Made by a program: the position numbers and the translations under genes | The notes under the pieces: model-generated | What the model was told of the DNA's origin: nothing | Database searches by the model: none | What the model saw: the letters and a program-made list of their open reading frames with translations, nothing else | DNA from: Trogon surrucura | Lineage: Eukaryota; Chordata; Aves; Trogoniformes; Trogonidae | Length of the DNA stretch: 64,000 nt | NCBI GenBank assembly: GCA_020746105.1 | Contig: CM036642.1 | Span: 3,441,501 to 3,505,500, forward strand | Direction of reading: 5' to 3' | Shown here: positions 45,696 through 57,929 of the stretch, piece after piece | How the letters are laid out: every line of letters starts with the position of its first letter | How positions within the stretch are numbered: the stretch's first letter is position 1

Positions 45696-48645
45696 TGCAT
45701 GCATTTGTGTGTATATATATGTTTATATGGCTGCACAGGGAAATTTTTTTCTGTTTTGAAATCCAGATCAATGCAACAGGAAAACAGAATGCTCAGCCAC
45801 CACACAAACCTCTTGTCTTTCTTTTCTGTGTCAACTCTTACTCACAGAGAACAGCATTTCATTTCCTACTGTTGAGGCAGCAGCAACTAAAGTGAATGTT
45901 CATATGTGTGGTGAGGCATTTGTCCCTGGAAAAATAACATCTCTCCTTCTATTAACGTTTTAATTAATCCCTTTTAGTTATGAAATGTAACTTTACATTA
46001 CATAAAAAAAAATTACATGCAGTCTCTTAATCTGCTAATCCTTTCTCCAGACAAGCTGGTTCTTTTTAAATCAACTGCCATTTTATCAACCCAATGGAGC
46101 AGAGATCCGGACTCAACTCTATTCAACAATACATTCTTTTCATGAGAGACTGGCCTAGCTAATATGACACCACAAAGGGCTTGAGGAATTCCAAATACCC
46201 AGCTCTTTGGATTAAAAGCATAATAATCCCATGCAGTTTTTTGTTCAGAATTGATAGAATGGTTGTATAGTGAGTCACACTTGTTTGAACTTATCAAAGT
46301 AACAATATATCAAGCATTTCGTAGGATGATATTTTATTTTCTCAGGTTGATTCAAGCTCTTTCAAGTCTTTTTTTTTTTTTCTTCTTCTTTTTAAGTGTG
46401 TATTTATGACTGCCAAATGCCCCTGCAGTTAAACAATTAAAACATATAATTAAGCACAGAATCTGATGGCTGTTGTTTTATGACTAGATTTTTCTATGCA
46501 GTTTTTATATAGGCATAAGCATTGGGTTTTTTTTTTTGCCAGAACAGTAACACCGGCACAGCACAGAACACGGTGTGTACCCGTGTAGAAGTCGTTTATA
46601 CCACGGTGACTCTTCCCCCCTGCTCATAGGCGTGACTTTATTTCCAGAGCAGGATGGCTTTTGCGTGTCAACAAGCCCATTGGGAGACAGAAAACAAGGC
46701 TGTTGGAATTAGTGGCCCGGTAGCCTTAATAAAATCATGTGCGAAGCTGAAGTTTTAGAAAGGAGGAGGGGGGCGGAGGAGCGGTGCCCCTCGTTGTGGC
46801 AGCAGCGAGCCCCCCATGCGCCTGCAGGAAGGGACACAGCTTTGGGGCCAGGCACGGTGGTGTTCCCACCTCCTGTTAACGCTGTCCCAAACTCAAGTGA
46901 AGCTATCCTAGCCCCACTGCGCCTCGCCGTGTGCCCTCCTGCTTTGCATTCAACGAGAAGAGGCTGAGGCACAAGGTTTTATAAGCTTATTGAAGAAGAT
47001 ATAGGTTGCAGTCACAGACCAGATAGCCTCTTGAAAGTAAGCCAAGATATTCATGACTATACTGCAGTTCTTGTTGGAGGAATGGGTGTTTTTCTGCTGG
47101 TGTCGGTAGGGCTGTCGTGCCTGCGAGCTGGGAGTTAAGGGGCTGGAGCATCATGTAAGGACCTGCCCTTCAGCTGGTGTGGGAAGAGCACATTGCAGCT
47201 GGGGATACTTGCTCCAAGAGAGCAACCTCGTGAGGGGCATCCTGGGCTACCACTGTCTCTGAGTGCTTCCAGGAGAGCAAGGAACATGACTTCTTTTACG
47301 CTGAGCAGCACAAGACATTCTGTAAGGGCTTTTCCCTCCTGTTACGGCCACATGTAGGAACCAGGATCCCCGATACAACAGCTTCCCAAGGCAGGAGTGT
47401 GGGAGAACATCTTATTCTTGTCACAGTAAGGGCAGCCACAATTCCCTATTATGAATAAAAACATACAGAACTTGTCTGGCCAGTGGAGCTGAGCTGGTGA
47501 AGTGCTGACTCGAGCATGGCAAAATCAGCCGGAGGGGACGCTCGTTCGCTTGCTGGCCTCCACGTTTTCTGTAAAAACTCAGGACTGAAAACTCTCCCGT
47601 GCTGTTGCCATCTTCTTCCTTCACTGCTCAAGGAGACAAAGTTTCTTGTGGCTGGACGGGTGAGTCCTTAGTCGTGTCCCCGCAGAGAACACAGAACTTC
47701 CTTTATTTTATTTATGTTTTTGTTTTCATTGTCATAACTCTTCCCTTGAGTTCCCACCCCTCCTACTCCATATGGCATCTCACAAGGGAACAATAGAGAG
47801 CTCTTCAGGGGTTTGTACTATAACTCTTCAGAAGCAAAGTATTCTCCAAGGAGCTGGTTGAATTTTTCATCCCAATTATTTCAATATTTCTACTGAATTT
47901 CAAAACTAAATACATCCACAGAAGAATTGGCAGCGCTCAAGCGAATATTTTTCATTTTTACTTTCGACCAACTGTGGAGCTAACCAGAACGTTTTGAAAT
48001 TTGGCTCCCTTGCCAAGGCCTGTTGTAAAGAAGGGAAATTTGGGAAGGGTGGTGGCAGAAATGTTTGCTAATTTCCCTGTTTCTCTTCTTTTCACCCCAA
48101 AACCAGTGAGCCACCTCCTCGGGCTAGAGGAATAAAAGTGTTAACGAGGAAGCAAATACAGTTTAAAACTTCAATTCTTACAGACACAGGGGGAAAAAGC
48201 AAGAACAGCCACATTTTTTTTTTTTTCAGGCCAGATTAGCATGCCTTTCTTTTGCCAAGTTAATATTGTTTGCGTGCCTCCTTGAAGGAGGGCTAGGTCC
48301 TTCCACACTCTGCCGGTGCCCCTTTAAACAAACACCTCATAACGCTATAGCTATAAATAGCACCGAGGTGGAAATGGCTGGATGTGTTTCTATGCCCTCC
48401 TTTGTATTTGCATTTTTCAGCTGTGCAAACCTTCTCCCCTTTTCCTCCCCTTCCTCCACAATGTGTGGTTATATATAGAATATTTATAATAGGACTATTT
48501 CTAAGCAATTTTCACCACTGCCACACAGCAGGAAGAGATTGAGAAATTGCTGGTTATTTATTTATTTTCCCAGTGGAAAAATGCACTTAATCCTGCACAA
48601 TGTGGGAATATATACTATATATATGGTATGTATTGAAATGCATGC
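45696..48645. other. Unique non-coding sequence
   Basis: No gene recognised. T runs lie at about 46371-46382 and 46527-46538, and a short (TA)n run at 45711-45720. Open frames of at most 94 codons occur without features. Confidence 0.5.
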
Positions 48646-48672
48646 AGGGTATATATATAGATAGATAGATGC
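48646..48672. repeat. (TA)n/(GATA)n microsatellite
   Basis: GTATATATATAGATAGATAG then ATGCATG: a short dinucleotide run passing into tetranucleotide repeats. Confidence 0.8.
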
Positions 48673-50321
48673 ATGTTTGTGTGTGTTTTAAATGCAGACC
48701 ATATTGATTTCAATGTGGAACTTATAAAGATGGGAGATATTCTTATCTCTGCAGGAAATAAAGTGTTTGGGGTAATATTTATGGGCAAGATGGTGACCAG
48801 CTTATACACCCCATCATTCACAAAGTCTCTTAGTTAAGTCAGGGGAGGCACACTGGGGTCTAACTGCTCGTAAGAAATAAAATTACAGTCTGAGTACAGA
48901 GGTCCCACCCTTGTCCCAAAGTCACTGCAGCCTGCTTGAAATGAGAGGAATATGTTGGGGACACTCCAGCACTTACTCTCCTCTCCCACCTTTGTAAGCG
49001 TTTGCTGTTGGCGACTATTAATGGGATATCAGGCTTAACAGCTAATTAGCCCTGCTAGTGGCTGCACAGCCCTATCAAGGATGCCTTCTCCATCCTGTGG
49101 AAGGGAAGAGGTTTAAGGGGATGATGGCTCAAGCCCTCCTGGCGGGGTGGTTTCTGCTCTCGAGGATTGATAGAGCCAGCGCTGCTGGGGTGGACTCAGG
49201 GTATGAGGCAGCCAGTGACGGTGCTGCAGGGTGCAGTTGGGCAAAGGATACGGCCAGTGTGAAAAAGAATTTAAATGCCTGTAATTGAGCTTGGCTTCTG
49301 TGGCGCAAAGGTGCAGTTACTCAAGGCTTGCTTCTTGTGCAGAAATTGCTCCACGCCGCCTCCCATAAAAGAAAGAATTCAGATGTTTCTACTTTTTAAA
49401 TGAAGAAATCAGGGAAGAGGAATGGGAAGGACGAGACATCAGTCAGTAGCTAAGCCAGTCCTGGGTGTGGGTCTGCTGTCCTCCTAACCTTGGAGAGCTG
49501 TGTGGAAAACCTCAGAGCCCGTCCAGAGTTTGTCCATAAGATCAGCTGTGCAGTGTTTGGTTCAAGGTACCCCTCAACCAGCTTCCAGAGCCTGACAGGA
49601 GGCAGAGGCTGATGCTCAGAGCTCCAGCACAATGCTAGTAACACCTTCAGAGACTCCCAGAACATGGCGTTAACTTCTGGTGACCTACAGCTTTTGCATT
49701 TCTGAGCTCAGGTGGGCTTTTCTTGTATTTCTTAGTTTACGTGCACTTAAAATCCCTGTTTATTGACGGACGTTGTAACTCCTGTGGCAGTGAGTTCCCC
49801 AAATTCATTGTGAGATGTGTGAGAACCAGGTGTGGCTTTTGTAAGGCTTTTCTAATTCCAAGTGGGAGTTCTTTAGGACTGGGACTTCCCTGCTACACAG
49901 AGAACATGAAATATGTAATAGAATAGTAGCAGGTTTTGAGCTATTTTTTCCTGATTGCATTTGACAAGTCCTGTCTATCAGCTTAGGGAAATGAGAAAGA
50001 GCAAGCATCTATCTCAGCCCTTTTTTTTTGTCGGTATCAGGCAGCATCTGAAGGAAAGCACTATTATTTGAAAGGATTAGACCCTGGAGAATGTGCATGG
50101 GACATGAGAAGTATTGAAGCACAGTGGGTGATACCAGGAGCATCTGTGATCCAAGAAGCCCTCAGAAAGTCGAGGAGGAATGTGTGGCTGCTGCAACGGG
50201 TTCCCTGGAATGTCAAACGAACATGTGGGTGCCACCGGGTGCTGCTGAGAATGCAAAGCTGTCTAGGTGGGCGCCAAGATATGCACTGAACAATATGAAA
50301 CACGCCACGCGACAGAGGAGA
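48673..50321. other. Unique non-coding sequence
   Basis: Open frames at 50068-50366 (73 and 80 codons, two frames) were considered as retrogene remnants but match nothing I recognise. No repeat seen. Confidence 0.5.
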
Positions 50322-50343
50322 GGGGTGGGGGCAGGGAGCAGGG
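50322..50343 (+). promoter_or_regulatory. G-quadruplex motif
   Basis: GGGG, GGGGG, GGG and GGG with loops of 1, 2 and 4 bases. Meets the canonical pattern and precedes the motif-rich block at 50390. Confidence 0.7.
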
Positions 50344-50389
50344 TGCTGGAATTAAAACATAGATGAGGCTCCCAGTATGTTTTGCTCTC

Positions 50390-50565
50390 ACTTCTGAAGT
50401 ATCTGTCTCATGCTGTTCTCCCCTTAATCTGTCAGTTGCAGTTAATAGCTGATCAGAGCAGTGCTCTAATGAGTCAGCCAGATTGTTTGCATAAACAGTT
50501 GCTAGGCTGATGTAACCAACAGCAGTTTGATACTGAATTCTCCCTGTATGACTTCCACCTGCACT
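50390..50565. promoter_or_regulatory. Candidate enhancer with forkhead, AP-1/MAF and SOX/POU-like motifs
   Basis: In order: a perfect 6-bp inverted repeat AGAGCA-G-TGCTCT at 50455-50467; a perfect AP-1 site TGAGTCA at 50470-50476 extending to the MAF-type TGAGTCAGC; and two head-to-head forkhead-like sites TGTTTGC-ATAAACA at 50484-50497, which overlap a SOX-like ATTGTT and octamer-like TTTGCAT. No repeat or coding frame explains this order. Function is inferred from motifs. Confidence 0.35.
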
Positions 50566-50899
50566 CTCCCCTCTCTCCCACCCCGTTTTCTGCCAGAAGG
50601 GCACCTGAGCAGGCTTGGTTAAGCAGTAGCTCGTTTTTCAAAATGTATCTATGTGCACGCAGCATCCTTTTCCTTGTGCATCTCCTCCTCTCCCGCCACC
50701 GAGACGAGATTTTGCAGCTAACGCACTCCGGGACGTGACTTCAGGTGTAATAATTCACAACCAGAGCTCTGCCCGAGTACTGCCTTTTGCAACTGGGTGT
50801 GAATTACTAAGCTGTTTCCCACCTCAGAGTGCCTTTATCAAGATTATGATAATAAAAGCAGTACAAGAAGAGCTAAGTGTGGCGCACAACGGAGGAGAT
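50566..50899. other. Unique non-coding sequence
   Basis: Nothing recognised. Confidence 0.5.
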
Positions 50900-51075
50900 T
50901 AAATTCACATGCTTTTCAGTGTGCTCTGACGTATTTACAACTTAAGCATTTTGCTTTTAAGTGATTTCAGGCATTTCATATCAAGGTAGTAGTTCTGTCT
51001 GAAAAACAAATGTTTGCAATCTCATTAATTACTGTTATGAGAGATTCAAGCAACGCAAGGCTTAGAGCTATACGG
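50900..51075. promoter_or_regulatory. Candidate AT-rich regulatory block
   Basis: Contains the near-palindrome AAGCATTTTGCTTTTAAG at 50945-50962, TCTCATTAATTACTG near 51020 and AACAAATGTTTGCAATC near 51005. No open frame or repeat signature. Possible enhancer, unproven. Confidence 0.25.
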
Positions 51076-51119
51076 GTTCTGATCCAAATCTGTTTTCCTT
51101 GGCCTCATCTCAGCACTAC

Positions 51120-51500
51120 TAAAAATGCTTTTCCATTCATGCAGTGCCTTTTTCTGTGACATCCCGAAAGCCCTTGATAAAAATTAATTAACCCACAGTG
51201 AAAACCTGTCAAAGCTGGAAAAAGAATGCCCGACTTCTGGAAAGGTATTGCTTTGCGTGAGTAGCTGGGCAGAATGACTCCCAGGATGAAACTTCTGATG
51301 ATGTTGCACCAGGCTTGAAAATGTACCTTTTAAAACAGTTTTTACGTAATGCTGTGTGGGCAAAGTGAGCATTCAATATTATTCTCTTCCACAGATGGGG
51401 AAAACAGTCACCAAGTGACTAAATAATTTGCTCACTGTCACAGAGGAGAAGAACACAGTGTTCCTCATTCAAGCCATGTGCCTTTCTTGTTCCTCTCCTG
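51120..51500 (+). mobile_element. Probable MIR-type fossil, apparently split
   Basis: CGAAAGCCCTTGATAAAAATTAATTAACCC at 51166-51195 resembles the start of MIR-like elements (aaagcgctttacaaacattaattaa). CCACAGATGGGGAAAACAGT at 51390-51409 and AGTGACTAAATAATTTGCTC with CTGTCACAGAGG at 51415-51445 match the later core. About 190 unrelated bases lie between the halves, so either a second sequence inserted or only the 3' half is real. Confidence 0.5.
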
Positions 51501-53348
51501 CATACTCAGCGTGGTAGGGACAGTCTAAAGGTTCAGAACCTTGTAGTTTGCAAAAGGTATAAGGTAAATAACAGCACCTCTTTGGAGAGCTCACAGTCCC
51601 ATGCACAGCTCCCTGTCACGGAGCTGTGCTTGTACCCTGGCTAAACTTCCATTTGCTAAGTTATTTCTGATTTTCCTAAAATGATGCTCTTGTGTACTAG
51701 GGACTCCTTCCTGCCAGACTCAAGTTAACCTAAGTATCGTATGTTTTAAAAGGCCGTACCACTGTTGAAATTTTTGCTTTGCAAAAGTTAAGATTCCCTT
51801 TTTAAATCACTGATGAGAGAGACCTTGAAATCCTCCAGGAAACAGAGAGGATCTCGTGCAGCCCCTTTTCGGACATTTGGATGTTGCTCAAGCACACTTG
51901 AAGAGTCAAACCCTGGTGATGTCACTTTACATGGCTCCCTGGCCCAGAACGTTGGCACAAAGAAATTGGCACAATTTTGGTGGAAAATGGACAGGGATTC
52001 ACTTGACCTGTGCAGGGGGAGAGAGTACGATCAGTGACACCTGTGATTTACATTCAGGGGAGGATGCGTAAGGAGTATAAGAACCTATGAAAATGGATTA
52101 TTTAAGTGGTTTTAAGCACAAAATCACTTACACACCTGTTGATAATGTCTGAACATGATTCTAATTCACGTTCCTTTTGTGTTTTTGATGCTGTGTGTTA
52201 TTCAGTGTTGATAGCAAAGGGACTTCCCGCGTCGGAAATATCGGATAGGTGTGGATGCGTCTCCAAAAGTCCTCTCTAATGCTGCTTCTATTTGCAGTTT
52301 GTGATCTCCCAGGCCTATTTTTTGAGATGCTGTGGGTTTAAAGTGGTATTTAAAGCACTCAAGATGTGAAGTGTCTTTGAATGAAGGTTCTAGAAATGGG
52401 CTCATACAAGCGGGCTTGTGGAGCTGCGTGTTTCTGTGGTTTCAGCTAAGGCTCATTGGTCTTTGAGAGAACAGACCCACTTACTTCCAAACAGCTTCAG
52501 GGAGAGATGGGGGTGCTGGGGAGCTGTGTAAATCAAAGCACTTGCTATTTACACCATTTTTTTTGAAGTCTGGATTGTACGAGCACCTCTTTGCTTGAGA
52601 AGGTTCATTGCTTGGAACTGCTTGGAACAGGTGTCCCATGCAGGTGGGGGTGGAAGCCTTCCCCTTGCTGCTCCCTTTCTCAGACAAAATGGAGTTTTCT
52701 GTGTTCTGAGCCCCTTCTTTTCCTCAGATTATCAACGCAGTCTGTAGTGCTGTAGATCTTTCTGGAATTATCCAGAGTTTAAAATTGGAGAAGCGGTAGG
52801 AGAACACAGACTGCAAGAGACGAACATGTATCGTTTTGCTGAGAAACTAGGCTGAAAAAAAAAACCCAAACCCCACTCCTTTTTCACTGTTTGTGTTTTG
52901 ACTGCTTTAGGTTGGTATTTGTAAAGAGTGTTTTGCTTTTATTTACCGTGTTTGCTAACAAAAAGAAAGCAAAAGTGTAAGTAACTCAAATGTAGCATGT
53001 GCCTTGGTCAATTTTATTTTTGTTATTATTGGTACAGTTAATATATCTATCGTGGCTGTGTAGAGTTGCAGTTCCTTCCGGAGATTATTTTCATATATAT
53101 AACCCCTTACTGAAATCACAGCAAAAGTCCAATTACTTGCATACACGTAAGATGAAATTGCATTTTTGTCTGTGTGTTGGATTTTTCCTGCAAGAGCTGC
53201 TGGCCTACAGACAGCAATTAAGATCGTTTTCTCTCTCCCCTGGCCATATTTTTGGTAAGTACATAGGAGGATGTAATCCCTGCTGGAGTAGTTATAGTTT
53301 GAATAACCGAGGCGCAGAAGGGGAGATGGAGGCATTGGCAGAGCAAGG
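51501..53348. other. Unique non-coding sequence
   Basis: Open frames of 123 codons (plus, 52999) and 142 codons (minus, 52955) overlap each other and show no domain. No repeat recognised. Confidence 0.5.
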
Positions 53349-53349
53349 T

Positions 53350-53366
53350 AACACACACACACACAA
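53350..53366. repeat. (AC)n microsatellite
   Basis: About eight AC units. Short. Confidence 0.9.
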
Positions 53367-54084
53367 TTAGCAGGTGGGCTCAAAGAACAATAGGAATTGC
53401 TGCAACCTCTGGTCTAGGCTGCCCTCCCTGTAGGTACATCTGCCCCTGATCACACTCACTCCTGCTCTCCCCTTCACACACGTGCTACTGCTAAAATATT
53501 CGCTGGGAGTGTGAAAGCAGCTGCTCTCGTTAAAGAAACAACCGTGCGTGTTGTTAAGTAAGTGTTCCCAGTAGTTCGAGCTTCAGATGTGGTGGGTAGC
53601 CTCTGATGTTTTCCCTAAAAAAAAAAAGCCAAAAAGGAATGAGGCGTCCAGTGTCTTTTACAACACTGTTGTGGGATGGAGTCGGCGTGCAAAGGGTTAA
53701 AGATTAACGGGGCTGGATATGACAGGCTGATGTGCTTTCCAGGTAATCAGGATAAAGCGAAGCTCATTATAAAAGGGATGAGCTTGAGCCTTCTGTAAGA
53801 TACCTTAGAGGAGGGTGGGGCTGCTTTCTTAGAGAGCGTTGGGGAGCAGAGGCAGGAAGGGAAGCTGGAGGCTTTATTCCTCCCAGTCAGTAGGTCTGAG
53901 GATGGCTCCTTGCTCATTTATTATTTCTTTAGCAAGGCTAAAGATAATCGATACGCTGCAGAGGAGGTTTTGTTAGTGTTCCTACATCCTGGGTGTGGTA
54001 TACGACCTAATCTGTGAGTGCTGCTCTGAAGCTGCGGTGGTTTTTTGCTAAGCTGCCAAGACAGATCCCTGTAAGTGGCTGGGG
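53367..54084. other. Unique non-coding sequence
   Basis: Nothing recognised. An A run lies near 53619-53628. Confidence 0.5.
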
Positions 54085-54125
54085 TTTTATTTATTTATTT
54101 TCTTTTTTTTTCTTTTTTTTTTCTC
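54085..54125. repeat. T-rich (TTTA)n/(T)nC low-complexity tract
   Basis: TTTTATTTATTTATTTTC followed by two octamer-length T runs separated by C. Confidence 0.9.
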
Positions 54126-55878
54126 TTCCTGAGGCAGGCAGTGGGAAATGGCTGCCTTGCTGAAAGACTCTCAGGGAAGCTTTGTGCTTTCCACCTATCA
54201 TGCTTATTTTCTGCATCCAGCCTATCCATAAGGGTGAGATTCTAGACATGGGCATCATATCTGTGATGCAGAGAGGCTGAGCACTTCTCTCTCTGTCTAC
54301 AGGGAGGCTACAGACCTGTGCTGTGTATCTACGTACATCTGCCCCACAAAGCACTGGGCTCCTCAGCCACCCCTCGAATATGTCAAGTTTAAACCTTTGA
54401 AACACATTATTTTCATGCTCTGCAGGGACTTTTACAAGAGGATTAAGATATTTCTCTAGTGTATTATGGGGAAAGAAACATTATTCCCTTTAAAATAAAA
54501 GTATTGGAGAAAAAAAAATCTCACAAGTGCACTACAACTAAGCATCGTATTTGCTAGCATGGTGTAAGTGCTCTTGCAGGCAAGCTCCCGTTCTTTATAG
54601 TGCTCTCGAACCTGTGCTAAGTCCCGCTGAATTCAGTCTGAATTGGATATTCAGTTGAAGACAGGGTCTGGCTGATGATACATCTTCCAGTTAGGCAGTA
54701 AAATGGGTGAACTTTGGGCTCCTTTCTCTACTCATCGTGTGAAAAACTAAATGGGGATTATTGGGCACTGGGAAACACAGCAGCAGTCACAATATACTTT
54801 TTTTGATGTACTGCTTTCAGCCTTGGGATCGCAACTGCAACGTCCTTGGACATCTCTCTGAACTTTCTTTTCCGTGTTCGGGTGTTTCCCAGTTAAGTTC
54901 TGGTTACACAGAGCGAGGCAGAGCTCCCTGGTCTTGTGCTGGTGTTCTCCAGGGGAGACCCAGAGACCGTGAGAATGCAAAGGGAAATTTATTATTATAG
55001 TATATTACATCTTTGCAAACCTGTAAAACTAAGTGGGAAGTTCGGCTTAATAGAAAACTTCCCATGGTCAAAACAGAATAACTAATGATTTTGAGATTAT
55101 TCTTTTTAAAAGAGTAACGATTGATGGTGTTCCTGATGAAACAGGAGCTATGAATGGTTTCCAACACCCAGAAGACAGTTGCTCCTGTAGGTGCCTGAGT
55201 GTGGGCCATACGGAGTAGGGATGTCCGAAGTAATTCTGCTCTTAGACATGCAGATAATGTTGGCTTTCTCTTGTCTTTCCCATTACCTCCAGATACTTGC
55301 ATGAAGAAAATGCAGCTTGCTGTTTTAGGAACTCAAATCTTAGGAATGTCACCCTTCTGAAAAAATAAAGAAAAATCCCTTCAACATTTCCTCTTAGGTT
55401 TTCCAGCCTCTTGGCCACCTATCCTCTTTCTCCTTGCTTGACTTTGTCCTAGTTAATATTCCAACAGGTGTTTCCTTTTTCAGTGGAATTTTTTAGGCCG
55501 ATGTCTCAAGAGGCCTTCTGCATAATAATGCTGTATTCATTATGTGGCAGCGTTACTGGGAGAGAACTTTATTTTCTTAACCCCACCATTTCCCCTTCAT
55601 TCAGTGAGGGGGGGGAGGTGGAGGAGGGAGCGAGTTGTGACTTTCAGCATCTTCTGCTACTTCGTCTTTTGATGAGACCACCTCATGGTACCGTTTCAGA
55701 TACGCTCTACGAGGAGGGTCATGAGGATGAGGGGAGGGAGACAGAAAGACTCTTGCACAGTTCGTGGGGCTTCTCAGCTTCTGATTGCTGTTTTGCTTTC
55801 CTGTTGAGGGACCATTGGAAATGACAGAGTTAAAACCAATGAAATTAAAGCTTGTGGGCAAAAACCCCTCATCCCTTT
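54126..55878. other. Unique non-coding sequence
   Basis: A plus-strand 118-codon open frame at 55468-55824 follows an acceptor-like TTTCCTTTTTCAG ending at 55483. It contains low-complexity Glu/Gly stretches and no domain. A G-rich run lies at 55609-55629. Confidence 0.45.
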
Positions 55879-55892
55879 GTGCCCCCTGGTGC
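55879..55892 (-). promoter_or_regulatory. CTCF-like binding motif
   Basis: The minus strand reads GCACCAGGGGGCAC, matching 13 of 14 positions of the CTCF core CCASYAGRKGGCRS (the first C is G). CTCF organises chromatin loops and its motif orientation matters. Occupancy cannot be read from sequence. Confidence 0.5.
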
Positions 55893-56334
55893 GTTCTGAT
55901 ATTGCTAGAAATTTACTGCGGTGGCATTTTGGTCTGAGGGTTAACGAGAGCTGCTCGTTAATTCCTACAGCAATTTGAGAGACGTGTTGAGGTGACTTCT
56001 GCCTCTTGTCAGAGCTGCCCCTTTCTACTTCTAGCTGATGCTGAGCCATCGCTGCCGGTGCGTGACCAGGCTATACGTGAAGTTAAAACTAAAGAGCAAA
56101 TATTGTGTTTCAAGGTTTTGCCGAGTTTGCTACCTTTTTAAAAGAAGGGATTTAAGAGCTATGTGCCAAGGCTTCCCCTTGATCAGGTTTCCTAGTGCTG
56201 ATCTGTAGTAGAGTTGCACTCTCTGCAGTGGTAATGATGAGTTTGGGTCACTTCCAGCAAAAATCCTGGGAGAGCAGAAAAGTAACAATGCGGCAGGGCT
56301 GGATCCTCACGTTATTCGAGGATTAGCAGGTTAT
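55893..56334. other. Unique non-coding sequence
   Basis: Nothing recognised. Confidence 0.5.
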
Positions 56335-56490
56335 GATTTGTCTCAAATGGTGAATAATATTCCCACCAAGACAAATCGGTGAAACTCATTGCCACATGAC
56401 ATCAGCAAAGCCAAGGGCTTGGATGGTTTCAAGAGAAAATGTGGCATCTGGGAGAATATTCAGAGATGGAACAGTAAATGTGCAAATTTG
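56335..56490 (+). mobile_element. CR1-type LINE 3' fragment (fossil)
   Basis: GGTGAAACTCATTGCCACAT, GACATCAGCAAAGCCAAGGG, then TTGGATGGTTTCAAGAGAAAA follows the CR1 3' block (gtggaactcattgccacaggatgtggtgaaggccaaaagc, then tggattcaagagg). Only about 150 bases survive. No coding part is present. A weak trace, CCCTTCCAACCTAAGTCCC at 56783-56801, might belong to the same or another CR1 end. Confidence 0.65.
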
Positions 56491-57079
56491 GAGACTGATG
56501 AATGACCTCACACTCCAGGACGTGAACTTAACCTGGGAGTTTCAAAGTTGTTTATTTCATGTCTGCATAAGTAACCGACAGGCCAGCCTGCAGAGCTTCA
56601 TATCTGGAATAAGCAGGAGGAATAAGGAATTCTTGAGAGTTTGAAGGAAGAAAATGGAGCTTTGTTGCTGTCTGCAAAGGTTTTTTTTGTGTTGTTTTTC
56701 ATTTTCTAGGAAATTGGCTAATAAAGCGGTCTTGGCATTCTGGGTGTCGGGCATTGAGTAGTGGGAAAAGTTACTCGGACAACCCTTCCAACCTAAGTCC
56801 CTAAATCAGGAGCATACGTGCCAATATTTTGCTGTATACCATAGTTGTACAATATCACATAATTATGCATTATGTGTGGCAGGGAGCGTAAGGAGAGAGG
56901 GCTGTAAGTGCTGGAGCAACATAGACTATGAATAGATCAGGTTCTTCTGTTATAACTCCATTAAAAATTGAGTGCGCAGTAATGTCGTGCTATTCTTAGC
57001 GCAGATAACTTCTAAAAAGGTTAAGACCGATAAATTTGCTCGCTCTTGCAGAGCTCCTAATTCCAGCATGCGATGGGCT
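56491..57079. other. Unique non-coding sequence
   Basis: No gene or firm repeat beyond the weak CR1-end trace near 56783. Confidence 0.5.
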
Positions 57080-57270
57080 AGGTGACCTCAATACGGTGTT
57101 ACAGATTATTGGAAATAAGACAATTGCAGTTCTTGGAACCTTTACTATTGATTGCTTAAGTAAATCATCTGCTAAATGGCAGTCAAATTTGAAAGGTATA
57201 CGTTGAGCTGAATTAATAAGTGACCTGATCAGATTCAGATGTTTAAAAAAACCACAACACTGCTCAGTTT
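57080..57270. promoter_or_regulatory. Candidate regulatory block
   Basis: Dense ATTGATTG, GATTATTGG, AAATCATC and GAATTAATAAG motifs in repeat-free sequence. The minus-strand 122-codon open frame across it has no recognised domain. Enhancer role is a guess. Confidence 0.25.
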
Positions 57271-57929
57271 GGTTGATTGGGTGCTTATAAACAAGTGGAA
57301 GCAGGAGATGAGATTGCCATATGTACTTAAGGCTTTTTTTCTTGTATTTTGTGTAGCCAGACATTAAAGGCAGGCTCCTCCGAAAGACCGTAGCAATTAC
57401 TGTGGCTATAACTTTTGCGATATGGTAAAAAATGTTTTCACAGCAGAACTTTCTTTCCCAGGTTACTAATACACAAAATTATTAATTCCAAAAGAATCAT
57501 TAAAACAGATTAGATTTATTCTACTTGTTTATTTGGATGAGAGAAGCTAAAATTTATGTTCTTGCCAAGCTTATAGTGAATTCCTAGCCTACTGATGCAT
57601 TATCTTGGTACTTGGATCACTGGTTCTTTAGAAATATGCTTTTTGCTTAGTCATTCTTGCAAATATGTACATGAAATTCTTGATACATGTGAACAGCCCT
57701 TTTTGGTGTACCCACTAAAGTACTATGGGCTGTCTGATGCTCAGAATCCTGACCGCAACTTATCCTATTTGAAATGTATAGTACTACACACGTTTATATG
57801 GCTCGTACATAGAGTAACATTAAAGAAGTTTGTCAGAAGCATAAATGTTTTAATGGTTAAAAATATTGCCCCAGTAAAATGTCTCTGTATCACAAAATCT
57901 TCATCTGGAAAGTAATACGTTCCTGTTTC
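57271..57929. other. Unique non-coding sequence
   Basis: A 106-codon plus-strand open frame at 57595-57915 was examined; no domain or splice context supports it. Confidence 0.5.

Noticed and set aside
52955..53383. Overlapping open frames of 142 (minus) and 123 (plus) codons
   Set aside because: They share the same DNA, begin in an AC repeat and match nothing recognised.
55468..55824. Plus-strand 118-codon open frame after an acceptor-like site
   Set aside because: Low-complexity Glu/Gly stretch from a G-rich run, no domain and no clear donor at its end.
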